Shown: one piece after another, positions 16,292-24,771 of the stretch
Numbering within the stretch: the stretch's first letter is position 1
Layout: the number at the start of each line of letters is the position of its first letter
Origin: DASXVX01 sp036504075
GTDB lineage: Bacteria > Bacillota > Sulfobacillia > Symbiobacteriales > Symbiobacteriaceae
DNA length: 64,000 nt
Direction of reading: 5' to 3'
Assembly (NCBI GenBank): GCA_036504075.1
Contig: DASXVX010000096.1
Span: 28,926 to 92,925, forward strand
Notes under the pieces: generated by a model
Told to the model about the DNA's origin: nothing
Seen by the model: the letters and a program-made list of their open reading frames with translations, nothing else
Database searches by the model: none
Program-made: the position numbers and the translations under genes

Positions 16292-17920
16292 CTACGCTTC
16301 GAACACGAAGGCGACGGCGCCATCGCTTACCAGGTAGACCACGTCGCCAGGCTGCAGGACGACCTCCTTGACGCGACCGGACCCCAGGCTGTTCAAATAG
16401 GTGCCATTGCTGGAACCCCGGTCCACCAGTTTCACGCCGCCCGTACCGGTGGGACCCACCCAGCAATGTTGACGGGACACACGGGTGTCGGCCACCGCCG
16501 TGATTCCCTCTCCCGGTTCCCGCCCCAGCAGGATGCCCTGTGGCGGAATGGCGATTTGCCGCCCATTCAGAGGGCCGCTGGTGAAGCGGATATGGCCCGG
16601 GCCGTTTGCCAGCAGCGTTGTTCCGCCGGCCGCGACCTGTGGTTCCGTGACACGTGTGGCCGGAGGCGCCGCCCCCGCAGCAACCTGGGCGACCGCTTTC
16701 TGAGCGGGCGCCTTGCGCGCCCCCCGCCGCCGCAGCATAAAGAACAGCACCACGGCGACGACCACCAGCAGCACGCCGCCAATCAGCAGCGACAGTACCA
16801 CCGGATCGCTCAGGTCGATGAACGGCTCAGTCCCGCGCCGCTGCTCCGCGTCCTGCAGGTATTTCTTGGCCTCGGAATGGCTCGGATAGAGGCGCAGGAT
16901 GGCCTCGTATTTGGCGATGGACTTGCTGAAATGGCCGGCCCAATAGTCCGTCATGGCCTCCTTGAAACGGGTGTTCGTCTCGCTGGTGGCCGGAACGGCG
17001 CCCGCCTGGCGGACGAACTCCTGAATGGTGTTCATCGGTACGATAAAGTTCATGCTGTCGGACTTGCCGAACGTGAGGATGCCAACAACCTGGCCCTGCT
17101 CGTTCAGCACCGGACCGCCGGAGTTGCCGTGCGCAGCCGCTGCGCCCGTCTGGATGACCGGTGTGCCCTGGGCCGTGTTCTTGCGCGCCTGAATGGCGCC
17201 GTCGGAGACAGTCACTTCCAGCAGCGACTTATAGTCGAACAGCCCCTGGAAGTCGGCGTTGCCCGGATAGCCCAGGATCCAGACCCGGTCCTGGATGACC
17301 AGCTTGTCCGAGTCGGCCGGCGTCAGCGTCGGGAAGTTCTTGCCTTCGACCTTGAAAACGGAAACGTCCTTGCCGGAAACATCCTCGCCGATGGGCACGC
17401 CATAGGCCTTGATGTCGGCACCCAGCCGGTCGCCGCCGGGAGTGAGGGCAAAGAACTGGCGGTCCAGCTTGAGGAGCCGGGTGTTCTGTGCCACAAAGGC
17501 GATCTCATCGCTGGAAAGCTTGGCGCCGAGATTCTGTTGGATCACGTCGATCAGCATTGGCAGGAGTTTTTGCTGGACCAGATCGTCGTCTTTCAGCCGG
17601 GCCGTTTCTACCACATGGGCGTTGGTGACGACGTAGCCGTCGGGACTGATAAACCAGCCTGAACCGGTGATCGTGAAAGCCAGTTCATAGGGGTTCTGCC
17701 CCACGGCCTTGGCGACCTGATCATTTGTGAAGCCAAACACCGCGTCCACAACCGTTACCGGACGCACCACCGCCGGCTTGGCCAGTTCCACCATCTTCTG
17801 CTCCGGCCGCAAATTCGCCGGTTTCTGGGCACTGCAGCCCGACAGCACGAACAGCATTACGATCGCAATGAGCAACGCCGGGACGAAGCGACCATTCCGA
17901 CGCCGATTCCTCAGTTGCAC
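16292..17920 (-). CDS. Membrane-anchored trypsin-like protease with cytoplasmic FHA domain
   Basis: A 542-residue fusion. The N-terminal lipoprotein signal ends LSGC (Cys29). A DegP/HtrA-like serine protease domain follows (about 80-305) with a visible catalytic triad: His102 in TNAHVV, Asp185 in GKDVSVFKV and Ser267 in GNSGGPV. Then come a TPR-like helical pair (about 319-360), one transmembrane helix (about 374-396) followed by RRRGARK, and an FHA domain (about 440-540: ILLGREPGEG, RVSRQHCWV, RGSSNGTYLN). The topology implies an outside protease and an inside phosphothreonine reader. It is the last gene of an operon with a Ser/Thr kinase and PP2C phosphatase, so its FHA domain probably binds that kinase's products. 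No PDZ domain is seen. Confidence 0.88.
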   Translation of the reverse strand: MQLRNRRRNGRFVPALLIAIVMLFVLSGCSAQKPANLRPEQKMVELAKPAVVRPVTVVDAVFGFTNDQVAKAVGQNPYELAFTITGSGWFISPDGYVVTNAHVVETARLKDDDLVQQKLLPMLIDVIQQNLGAKLSSDEIAFVAQNTRLLKLDRQFFALTPGGDRLGADIKAYGVPIGEDVSGKDVSVFKVEGKNFPTLTPADSDKLVIQDRVWILGYPGNADFQGLFDYKSLLEVTVSDGAIQARKNTAQGTPVIQTGAAAAHGNSGGPVLNEQGQVVGILTFGKSDSMNFIVPMNTIQEFVRQAGAVPATSETNTRFKEAMTDYWAGHFSKSIAKYEAILRLYPSHSEAKKYLQDAEQRRGTEPFIDLSDPVVLSLLIGGVLLVVVAVVLFFMLRRRGARKAPAQKAVAQVAAGAAPPATRVTEPQVAAGGTTLLANGPGHIRFTSGPLNGRQIAIPPQGILLGREPGEGITAVADTRVSRQHCWVGPTGTGGVKLVDRGSSNGTYLNSLGSGRVKEVVLQPGDVVYLVSDGAVAFVFEA

Positions 17921-17940
17921 GACGAAAACCTCCCGGTCAC

Positions 17941-19458
17941 TTATTTGCGGCCGTATATGACATACCGACCCCGGTTACCCGCATCCATCGCCAGAATCTC
18001 AAACCCGGCCCCGGTGAAATTGCCGCCCACGGGGCACCAGGAGCCACCGTCCGCAACGGTGATCGTGTCCGTCAGGGAGAATTTGCTGCCGTCGAAGCTG
18101 TACAACTTCATGATGCCACCTGGAAACCCAACCACGGTGTATTGCTTGCCGCCGCCGGACCCGTTCCAGAAACACTGGTTTTCCACGGGCGCGGCCGACA
18201 GCGCCAGGCTGGGGCCGGACACAAACCCGGTGGACGTCCAGCGCCAGTTGAGAATCTTGTTGTCCTGGTATGTAGCGAGCAGCCGGCGACCGGCGGTATC
18301 CACGATGCCCCGGCGGAGGTGGCCAAGGCTGGCCTTCACCAGGCCGACCAGTTCCAGCGGTTTGTTCGAATAAAAGCGATAGACCGCGTAACCGGTGCCG
18401 GGCACTTGCACCAGCGTCTCCTGCAGGCCGCTCCCGGTGAAATCGCCGATCACGATATCGGTCCAAGTGCCGTCGGCATTCACCAACGTGTCGTCATCCA
18501 GAGCCGCATCAAAGAACCACAGCTCTGATCCAAGGTTGATCACCGCCCAGGGCGTCCCCACGTTAAACAGGTCGCCCGAGGTCATCCCAATGGCCTGTCC
18601 GTCCATGGACGCCGTTTTGACGACTTTCAACGCGGAGCCATTCCAGTGAGCGATGGCGGCCGTCGTGGAGGGACCGGGGCTTACGTAGGCCATCAGAATA
18701 TCAGTCAGCCCGCCCCGCTCGAATTCCCAGAAGCCCTCCCAACTGACACCCACGTTGCCCTGGGCCAGGACCTTCCAGTTGGATGTGTCGGCAGGCGGGG
18801 TAGCGGCGGGCTGCGAGGCGGGGGTGGAGGGAGGAGTGGACGGAGCCGCCGGGGTGGCGGGCTGGGTGGACGGGGTCGACGGGGTCGACGGGGTCGACGG
18901 GGTCGACGGCTGGGTGGCGGGGGTGGTCGGGGCGGCCGGCTGGGTCGCCGGGGCAGCCGGCGCCGGGGTGGGGGGCTTCTGTGCCGGCGCAGTAGTGGTG
19001 GGGGTCGCTGCCCCCCCGCCGCTGCTGGTCGTCCCCACCTGGGAGGAGGGGCCGCCGTTCAGGTAGGCCGAACTGCTGCCCTTATCCCGGCTTGTCGCAA
19101 GCCAGATTCCGCCGGCGACGAGTATCACGGCGAGCAGGCCGCCCGCCCCCGCCAGCATCCCGACCGGGGACCGCAGCCAGGTCGTGAGATTGAAGGCGGC
19201 CGGGGCCGCCGCCATTGCTGCTGCTGCGACCTCCGTGCGCGGGTCAGGCGGCATCAGGACGGTGCCGCCGGGTGTTCCCTGGGGCATAAGGACGGTGCCG
19301 CCGGGTGTTCCCTGGGGCATCAGGACGGTGCCGCCGGAAGTTCCCGTGGTTGGGACTCCCTGCGGCCGCGCCGGCAGTTCCCCACCACACTCACCGCAGA
19401 AGCGAGCGTCCGGTTCGTTAGCTGCGCCGCAGTGGATACAGCGAATTTCGTCAGCCAA
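17941..19458 (-). CDS. Zinc-ribbon, single-TM protein with Pro/Thr stalk and beta-repeat domain
   Basis: A 505-residue protein. TTG at 19458 is chosen as start because AAGGGGG precedes it and because it places the zinc ribbon (CIHCGAANEPDARFCGECG, two CxxC knuckles) at the N terminus. Next come three copies of GGTVLMPQGTP, one transmembrane helix (about 105-130), a long Pro/Thr/Ser/Ala-rich stalk including repeated TPS units, and a C-terminal region of about 275 residues. That region has recurring short blocks (VGVSWEGFWEF, ILMAYVSPG, IVIGDFTGSGLQETLV) resembling FG-GAP/VCBS-type beta-propeller repeats. The stalk and propeller would lie outside the cell. It lies between the kinase and the protease-FHA gene; perhaps a ligand-sensing partner. 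Confidence 0.8.
   Translation of the reverse strand: MADEIRCIHCGAANEPDARFCGECGGELPARPQGVPTTGTSGGTVLMPQGTPGGTVLMPQGTPGGTVLMPPDPRTEVAAAAMAAAPAAFNLTTWLRSPVGMLAGAGGLLAVILVAGGIWLATSRDKGSSSAYLNGGPSSQVGTTSSGGGAATPTTTAPAQKPPTPAPAAPATQPAAPTTPATQPSTPSTPSTPSTPSTQPATPAAPSTPPSTPASQPAATPPADTSNWKVLAQGNVGVSWEGFWEFERGGLTDILMAYVSPGPSTTAAIAHWNGSALKVVKTASMDGQAIGMTSGDLFNVGTPWAVINLGSELWFFDAALDDDTLVNADGTWTDIVIGDFTGSGLQETLVQVPGTGYAVYRFYSNKPLELVGLVKASLGHLRRGIVDTAGRRLLATYQDNKILNWRWTSTGFVSGPSLALSAAPVENQCFWNGSGGGKQYTVVGFPGGIMKLYSFDGSKFSLTDTITVADGGSWCPVGGNFTGAGFEILAMDAGNRGRYVIYGRK
18867..18912. repeat. 9-bp tandem repeat inside the stalk-coding region
   Basis: About four to five head-to-tail copies of a 9-base unit (plus strand GGGGTCGAC) encode the STP repeats of the extracellular stalk in the gene at 17941-19458. 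In-frame units of this kind allow slippage to change stalk length without frameshift. Confidence 0.75.
19247..19345. repeat. 33-bp tandem repeat (three copies) in coding sequence
   Basis: Three adjacent copies of a 33-base unit encode GGTVLMPQGTP three times in the cytoplasmic segment before the transmembrane helix. The first two copies are almost identical and the third has diverged at its end. Thr residues within the unit are potential phosphorylation sites for the adjacent kinase, which is speculation. Confidence 0.75.
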
Positions 19459-19480
19459 ATTTACGCACCCCCTTACGGGA

Positions 19481-21076
19481 TTATAAGGACGATGGGATGA
19501 AACGTTCGTGCCACAACCGGACCGCCTCAGCGAGAAGCTGATGGGCACCGGCCGGTATGGCGGTCAGCACCGACTCTTCCCCCTGCTGCTCACGGAGGTA
19601 GACTTCAACCGGGGCTCCCGCCGCCGGCGTCTCGGCGGTCCCTGCCCGGCCCCGAGCCACATAGGCAAACTGGCCGGCGTCGCCGGTCATCACCCCCACG
19701 ATGGTCCCACTGCCGACGGCCCCGGAATCGTCCACCAGCGTGACCCGCTCGACCCGGCTCTTCTCCCAGTAGCCTGGTGGCAGACGCAGCGAGAGATCCG
19801 TGGAACTACCGCACAATCGCATCCGCGGCAGGGTACCGACCAGGCGGACGCCGCAGACCTTGCAGAACTTGCGGCCCGAGACCACCCCGGCGTCGCACAC
19901 GGGACAGCGGGCCGGCAGAGCGGCTTCTTCTGTAGCCGGACTCGGGGACGCCGGACTCGGGGTCGTGGTCGTCGGGCGGCCGGGCTCCGGGGGCAGACCG
20001 AGGCGCTCGCCCAGCTTTCGCAGGATGATCGCGCTCACCAGCGGGTCGGGGTTGCGGTTCCGGTAGGGGTCCATTCCCGGAAAGGCAGCCGTGAGTGCCT
20101 CTTCCACGCTTTCGGCCGAAGCCGGCCGATCCTCGGGAGCGAGGGAGAGGAGCCGCATGATCACGGCTTCAAACTGCGGGTTCAGTTCCGGCACCAATCT
20201 GGTGGGGGGCGGGTAATCGAACGGCGCCTGCAGGTTGGGGTCCCGGCCCGTCAGTAGGTGGTGCAGGGTGGCGCCCAGGGCATAGAGGTCGCTCCTCGGT
20301 TCGGCCTGCCCCCGGTATTGCTCCGGCGGGGCATAGCCGTGCGTGCCAATACTCGTCCCGCGCGCCGTCACACCGGCTTTGGCGATGCCGAAGTCCACCA
20401 CTTTTACCCGGCCGTTGCGCGTCAGGATCACGTTTGCCGGTTTCAGGTCACGATGCACCACCGGGGGGAGATTGCCGTGCAGATACTCCAGCACGTCGCA
20501 AATCTGCAAAGCCCAGGTCGCCACCTCACGCTCCGGCAGCGGGCGCCCGTGCTCCTGGCGGTGAATCTCCAGGACCTTGCCAAGATCCACGCCCGCTACG
20601 AACTCCATGGCCAGGTAGTAGCGGCCGGATTCGATGAAGCGGTCGTAGACTTGCGGGATTCCCGGATGATTCAGCGTGGCCAGGGTCTCCGCCTCGGCGA
20701 GGAACCGGCGCACTGCGGCTGCCCGCTCGTCCGGCGTATGGGAGTAGTCCAGCATCTCTTTCATGGCGCAGGGGCGGTCCGCCAGCGTGGTGTCCCGCAC
20801 CAGATAGACGGCACCCATGGCCCCCTGGCCCAGAATCTTATCAATTCGAAAGCGGGCGTGCACCAGCACGCCCGGCGACAGCGCCCGGGCGGTGCCCTCG
20901 GGCGATGTTGCCGGCCCGCCGCCCGATGTCGCCGCCACCGCCGTCGGTGTGGGCACGGTCTCCGCCAGCATTTGCTGCTGCAGTCCTTCCGGAATGGGCG
21001 TCCCACACTTGGAGCAGAATCGCTTGCCCGGCCGCAGGGGCGTGCCGCAGGCTGGGCAGTTGTGATGACTGGTCAA
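19481..21076 (-). CDS. Cytoplasmic Ser/Thr protein kinase with zinc ribbons
   Basis: A 531-residue Hanks-type kinase. N-terminal zinc ribbon (Cys7, Cys10, Cys21, Cys24) and linker; kinase domain about 74-335 with the glycine loop GQGAMGAVY, Lys106 in CAMKEM, catalytic HRDLKPAN (Asp210), DFG (228-230) and APPEQ in the activation loop. A second zinc ribbon (CPVCDAGVVSGRKFCKVCG) lies near residue 400, followed by an unassigned tail of about 110 residues ending with SVLTAIPAGAHQLLAEAVRL. No transmembrane segment, unlike PrkC/PknB. The TTG start overlaps the phosphatase stop by two bases, so kinase and phosphatase are made together. The following gene starts 22 bases after its stop. Confidence 0.9.
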   Translation of the reverse strand: MTSHHNCPACGTPLRPGKRFCSKCGTPIPEGLQQQMLAETVPTPTAVAATSGGGPATSPEGTARALSPGVLVHARFRIDKILGQGAMGAVYLVRDTTLADRPCAMKEMLDYSHTPDERAAAVRRFLAEAETLATLNHPGIPQVYDRFIESGRYYLAMEFVAGVDLGKVLEIHRQEHGRPLPEREVATWALQICDVLEYLHGNLPPVVHRDLKPANVILTRNGRVKVVDFGIAKAGVTARGTSIGTHGYAPPEQYRGQAEPRSDLYALGATLHHLLTGRDPNLQAPFDYPPPTRLVPELNPQFEAVIMRLLSLAPEDRPASAESVEEALTAAFPGMDPYRNRNPDPLVSAIILRKLGERLGLPPEPGRPTTTTPSPASPSPATEEAALPARCPVCDAGVVSGRKFCKVCGVRLVGTLPRMRLCGSSTDLSLRLPPGYWEKSRVERVTLVDDSGAVGSGTIVGVMTGDAGQFAYVARGRAGTAETPAAGAPVEVYLREQQGEESVLTAIPAGAHQLLAEAVRLWHERFIPSSL

Positions 21077-21981
21077 TCCGCTCCCCCCTCCGGCGGAGCC
21101 ATCGGGGCCGTTCCCGAAGGCCCCGGCGTTCCCACGATCTGAATGGCGACGGTAGTGATGTTGTCCACACCGCCCGCGGTGTTAGCCAGATCGACCAGCG
21201 CCTGGCAGCGCGCCGCCAGCGGCCGGTCCTGCATCAGCACCGCGCTCAGATCAGGGTCCGAGACCATGGCGTGCAGGCCATCCGAACAGAGCAGGAGCAC
21301 GTCTCCCGCTTCCAGTTCGCGGTCGAACAGGTCCGCCTGAGGTGGCCGCCCGAAGCCGATGGCACGATATACCTCGTTGCGCCGCGGGTGCGTGTGCGCC
21401 TCGAGCGGCGTCAGCTCGCCCCGGGAGACCATCTCAGCCACCACGGAGTGATCCACCGTGATTTGCTGCAGCCCTTTATGCATGACATAGACACGGCTGT
21501 CGCCGACGTTGGCTACCAGCAGCCGGCGTCCATACACCAGCGCCACGGCCAGGGTGGAGCCCATCGGGCCGTAGCCGGAGGTGATGGCCTGGTTGACCCG
21601 GGCAGCGCATGTGGCGATGGCGTCCTGCAAAACGGCGGCCAGAGCGTCACGCCCGGGAGCCTCTTCCCAGGGCAGAACGCTCAAGCCGCCGATTACTTCC
21701 ATGGCCAGAGTCCGCACCGTCATGACGGAAGCGATATGACCGTTGGTGTACCCGCCCATTCCGTCAGCCACGGCTGCCAGTACGATCGGTAAGGTGGTAG
21801 CGCCGGTGCCGGTAATCTCCCACTGCAATACCAACGACCCGTCTTCGTTCCGCTGGCGGACGCGACCGGGATGCGTGCAAGGCAGTCGTCGTATGCAAAA
21901 CTGGACACCCCCGTGGCGGTTCAACCGTGTTCGTAATTTATAAATAGCGGAATAGAGTACACTATCTAACTTTAGCCTCAA
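21073..21981 (-). CDS. PP2C-family Ser/Thr protein phosphatase
   Basis: About 300 residues, the PrpC/PstP type of metal-dependent phosphatase. HPGRVRQRNEDG, AAVADGMGGYTNG, GPMGSTLAVAL, NVGDSRVYV, DHSVVAEMV, SDGLHAMV and GVDNITTVAI are the successive PP2C motifs with the metal-binding Asp residues. The true start is unclear: TTG at 21981 has no well-spaced ribosome site, and TTG at 21924 would place the HPGRVRQRNED motif at the usual distance from the N terminus. First gene of the four-gene signalling operon; it would reverse the action of the adjacent kinase. Confidence 0.88.
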   Translation of the reverse strand: MRLKLDSVLYSAIYKLRTRLNRHGGVQFCIRRLPCTHPGRVRQRNEDGSLVLQWEITGTGATTLPIVLAAVADGMGGYTNGHIASVMTVRTLAMEVIGGLSVLPWEEAPGRDALAAVLQDAIATCAARVNQAITSGYGPMGSTLAVALVYGRRLLVANVGDSRVYVMHKGLQQITVDHSVVAEMVSRGELTPLEAHTHPRRNEVYRAIGFGRPPQADLFDRELEAGDVLLLCSDGLHAMVSDPDLSAVLMQDRPLAARCQALVDLANTAGGVDNITTVAIQIVGTPGPSGTAPMAPPEGGAD

Positions 21982-22029
21982 GTATATTCGACGACCGGAT
22001 GCTTTCTCCTCCGTCAGGATTTAGGAGAC

Positions 22030-22071
22030 CGCGAGTAGGCCCGGAGACAACCGTCTCCTGGCCTACTCGCG
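22030..22071 (-). terminator. Long hairpin terminator
   Basis: The arms 22030-22048 and 22053-22071 pair over 19 bp with one mismatch around a four-base loop. The core, CCCGGAGAC / GTCTCC, matches the other terminator hairpins in this window. It lies after the DUF309 gene and before the phosphatase operon, all on the minus strand. No long U-tract follows. Confidence 0.65.
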
Positions 22072-22085
22072 AGTGGCCTGGTTTC

Positions 22086-22493
22086 TCAAGTGGCGTTTCT
22101 TAGCAGGAACCGCTTTGCGGCGGCGATGGCCGGTTCGCCATGCCACGAACTGCCGGGGACCTCTCCCAGCTTGGGATACGCCCGCCGCAGGGGGTCGAAT
22201 CGCCCCCCTGCGGCACGCAGCGCCTGCAGTACGTTGATGGCTTCGGCCACGGCCTTCGCCAGCGGGCTCCCGCTATCGGCCCAGGCGAATGGCGCCAGGC
22301 AGTCCACCGCCAGTTCCAGCAGCAGGCGGGCGCCGCGTGCGTTTCCCTGCTGGAGGTGGTAGAAGCCGCCGGCCAGGTATATCAACCCCTGGCAGAACTC
22401 GGTCGGGTCGGCCTGCCAAGCCTCATCTAAAGCGATGCACGCCGCCCAGAACTCCTCACCGTCAAACTGAGCCCGTCCGTATGTCAACATCAT
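22086..22493 (-). CDS. DUF309-like helical protein
   Basis: A 135-residue soluble, mostly helical protein. GRAQFDGEEFWAACIALDEAW followed by FCQGLIYLAGGFYHLQQGN is the pattern of the DUF309 family (a helix with E-F-W-x-A and a second amphipathic helix with Q-G-L-I). The canonical HxxWE motif is replaced by the ACIALDEAW stretch. ATG at 22493 follows GGGAGGTGG. It is the third gene after the FAD oxidoreductase and polyferredoxin. The function of DUF309 is not established. Confidence 0.7.
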   Translation of the reverse strand: MMLTYGRAQFDGEEFWAACIALDEAWQADPTEFCQGLIYLAGGFYHLQQGNARGARLLLELAVDCLAPFAWADSGSPLAKAVAEAINVLQALRAAGGRFDPLRRAYPKLGEVPGSSWHGEPAIAAAKRFLLRNAT

Positions 22494-22530
22494 GGCGCTT
22501 CCACCTCCCTGGTTGAGATTCCGCTGTGCA

Positions 22531-22983
22531 TCAGCTCACTCGTTTGGCGCTCTCGTGCGCAGCCGGCGCCGGTCCGACGCCGGGAATCTGCATGGTGATC
22601 GCAGCCTTGGCGCACACCTCGGCGCACTGCCGACAGCCGATGCAATCTTGCGGGCGGACCAACTGGGCCGTGCCCGCAAAGGCGCCCGCTCCAATCAGCT
22701 CCAGGCATTCCCGCGGACAGATGTCCACGCAGAAGTCGCAGCCGGTGCAGTGGTCCGGGTCGATCACCGGCTCCCACCAGTGGGAACGCTTGGGCACCTT
22801 CTCCTTGACCCACCAGCCGGTGATCGCATCTACTGGGCAGATGGCGGCGCAGGCGCTGCAGTCAATGCAGCGGCCCCGGTCGATCTCGTGCTGCCCCTTC
22901 CAGGTCCCGCTGATGCAGTCAACCGGGCAGGCCAGCACGCAAGCGGTACAGCCGATGCAGGCCTCCGTAATTTTGTGGGCCAT
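22531..22983 (-). CDS. Polyferredoxin with four [4Fe-4S] binding motifs
   Basis: A 150-residue electron-transfer protein with four Cys clusters: CIGCTACVLACPVDC, CIDCSACAAICPVDA, CTGCDFCVDICPREC and CIGCRQCAEVCAKAA. All have CxxCxxC plus a fourth Cys, although in the last cluster the final residues are CAKA, not CP. There is an insertion of about 20 residues between the second and third cluster. ATG follows AGGAGGCGATACAGA. It starts 13 bases after the FAD oxidoreductase, so it is the likely electron partner of that flavoprotein. Confidence 0.92.
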   Translation of the reverse strand: MAHKITEACIGCTACVLACPVDCISGTWKGQHEIDRGRCIDCSACAAICPVDAITGWWVKEKVPKRSHWWEPVIDPDHCTGCDFCVDICPRECLELIGAGAFAGTAQLVRPQDCIGCRQCAEVCAKAAITMQIPGVGPAPAAHESAKRVS

Positions 22984-22996
22984 TCTGTATCGCCTC

Positions 22997-24415
22997 CTAC
23001 TGTCCGACCGCCGCAGCCATATCTGCGGGGGCCGCCGTGCGAACGTCGTTTGCCATGACCCCGGTCAGGCCGGTGGCGGCAACCCGGCGGCGAATCTCAT
23101 CAATGTCAGTCGTATACAGACCGAGTTCCTGCATCCGTTTGAAATAGCCGGCCCCGGAGAAGGTGTACTTCTTGAAAAGCCCGCCGCTGGTGATCATGTC
23201 GTTGACATGGGCGATGGCGTCGCCCACGGCGAGGGCGGTCGGCAGTTCCAGCAGCGGCAATCCGAGCGCCGACTTGACGGCGTTGTGCCCGGCCAGACTC
23301 CCGGTCAGACAGGCCTCGGTGTGGCCGACCAGCGGGCCGGCCTTCTCGCCGCCACAGAGCAGGTTGGCCATGCCGCCCACCCGCAGGGCGTTGTCCCGGG
23401 GCGACAGGGCGAGGTACCGCACCGAGTTGCCGATGCCGCCGGAGTACGGGTCGTCGTACCGGGCGTTTTCGAACCCGGGGACCGAGCGCAGCTGCTCGAG
23501 CGGGAAGTACGCGGTCATCAGCTTGGCGTGGCCGGTGTCCAGCAGAATGATGTTCTCGGCGAACTCCCTGGAGGCATACTGCTGGCAGGCTTTCTTGGAG
23601 AGCTTGTCCAGCTCGACCATTTCGGCCGGCAGCGGCACCAGCGCCACGCCCGTCTCCTCCAGCTCCTTTACGATGTGCGGGGCGAGCGAGTCCTTGACCA
23701 GCTTGCAGGAGCCGCTGAAGGCCCCCAGCTTGTCTTCGGCCGAACCGCCGATCATCTCCGGCACCCCACACAACTCCGCAATACTCACCCGCCCGCCAAA
23801 CGTTGGGCAGCGGATGATGCACATGACGCAGCCGTTGCCGTACCGGGCGCACTCGGACTGGGGTCCCACCGAGCCGGTGGTCTCGACGAAGACGTCGGCC
23901 TCCAGCCAGTGTGGGGCGCCGAAATCGGCGCCGTGCTTCTCGTAGTACTCAATCGCTTTGATCCGCTTCAGCGTCTTCGGCTTGGGGATGCGGTTGCCCA
24001 GTATCGTCCAGAAACCGGAGGCCTGCGGCCCCGGTGCCGGCAGCTCCTCCAGGGCCACGTTGGTGACCCGGGAGACCATCTTGATCTTGATGCCGTAGCT
24101 CTGCAGCACCCGCTTCACCGCCGGCTCGATTTTCGTGACGTCGTAGAGCGAGGCGTTACGGTGGCCCGGGAACGAGACGTTGGTGTGCCGGGCGACGGCG
24201 TCGGAAGCCAGCAGCAGGTCGCCGATTCCGAGGGCGATCATCTCTTCCGTGGCCGTGAACCGTCCGTTGTTCCGCATGATGCCGCCCACCAGGCCGGTAC
24301 CCAACAGGAGGTCGGTCTTCTCGAACAGGATTACCTCATCGGCGCCGGCCTTTGCTGCCGCCACCGCTGCCCCACAGCCGGCCCAGCCGCCCCCGATTAC
24401 CGCTACACGTGTCAT
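22997..24415 (-). CDS. FAD-dependent oxidoreductase paired with polyferredoxin
   Basis: A 472-residue flavoprotein, clearly a paralogue of the protein at 9808-11103. The stretches LLLGTGLVGGIMRNNGRFTA, CIIRCPTFGGRVSI and CGGEKAGPLVGHTEA are almost the same in both. VAVIGGGWAGCGAA is the FAD-binding fingerprint. Compared with the paralogue it has an insertion of about 40 residues before the DVFVETTGSVGP motif (KPKTLKRIKAIEYYEKHG). A conserved NGCVMCIIRC Cys group may be a redox site or cluster ligand. ATG with AAAGGAGGG upstream; the next gene is the polyferredoxin. The substrate is unknown. Confidence 0.87.
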   Translation of the reverse strand: MTRVAVIGGGWAGCGAAVAAAKAGADEVILFEKTDLLLGTGLVGGIMRNNGRFTATEEMIALGIGDLLLASDAVARHTNVSFPGHRNASLYDVTKIEPAVKRVLQSYGIKIKMVSRVTNVALEELPAPGPQASGFWTILGNRIPKPKTLKRIKAIEYYEKHGADFGAPHWLEADVFVETTGSVGPQSECARYGNGCVMCIIRCPTFGGRVSIAELCGVPEMIGGSAEDKLGAFSGSCKLVKDSLAPHIVKELEETGVALVPLPAEMVELDKLSKKACQQYASREFAENIILLDTGHAKLMTAYFPLEQLRSVPGFENARYDDPYSGGIGNSVRYLALSPRDNALRVGGMANLLCGGEKAGPLVGHTEACLTGSLAGHNAVKSALGLPLLELPTALAVGDAIAHVNDMITSGGLFKKYTFSGAGYFKRMQELGLYTTDIDEIRRRVAATGLTGVMANDVRTAAPADMAAAVGQ

Positions 24416-24474
24416 ATGAAAGCCCTCCTTTGTTTCTGTATCGGCTCCTCATCAGTGATGAGCACCATCTTTGA

Positions 24475-24771
24475 CTAATAAGTTATAGATGTACCCTGCA
24501 GATTCCTGCTTCGCTTTACAAAATATCTATGTACGTGATGGACATAACTATCCAGAGCTTTGGGCGATGGTCCGGCGCGAGGGGCAGATGGTCCGGCGCG
24601 ACAGACAAAAGGAAAGCGCCCCTGGTCGTTTTGCCAGCGGCGCTTCGCCTTGGTACGGTCGTATTGCTTTGTGTCGTCGTGAACTTTGGGCCGGTGGTGC
24701 TGCAGCCGCACGGCGGCGGCTACCCGGGCGAGCACAATCGCCTGCTCTTTCCGTGAGTGGGCCTTCTTCAT
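24475..24771 (-). CDS. Small basic hypothetical protein
   Basis: 98 codons without known family. The start is well supported: AAGGAGG ends 7 bases before the ATG and an extended -10 (TGC-TACAAT, 24796-24801) lies upstream. The first 50 residues are rich in Lys, Arg, His and Ala and predicted helical (KEQAIVLARVAAAVRLQHHR). The C-terminal half contains the repeated RAGPSAPRAGPSP, which comes from a DNA duplication and may be a frameshifted extension. It lies between the VWA gene and the FAD/ferredoxin operon, all on the minus strand. Confidence 0.45.
   Translation of the reverse strand: MKKAHSRKEQAIVLARVAAAVRLQHHRPKVHDDTKQYDRTKAKRRWQNDQGRFPFVCRAGPSAPRAGPSPKALDSYVHHVHRYFVKRSRNLQGTSITY

Noticed and set aside
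18646..19500. Gly/Arg-rich plus-strand frame opposite the stalk-coding gene
   Set aside because: It is a low-complexity complement of the Pro/Thr/Ser stalk codons on the minus strand.
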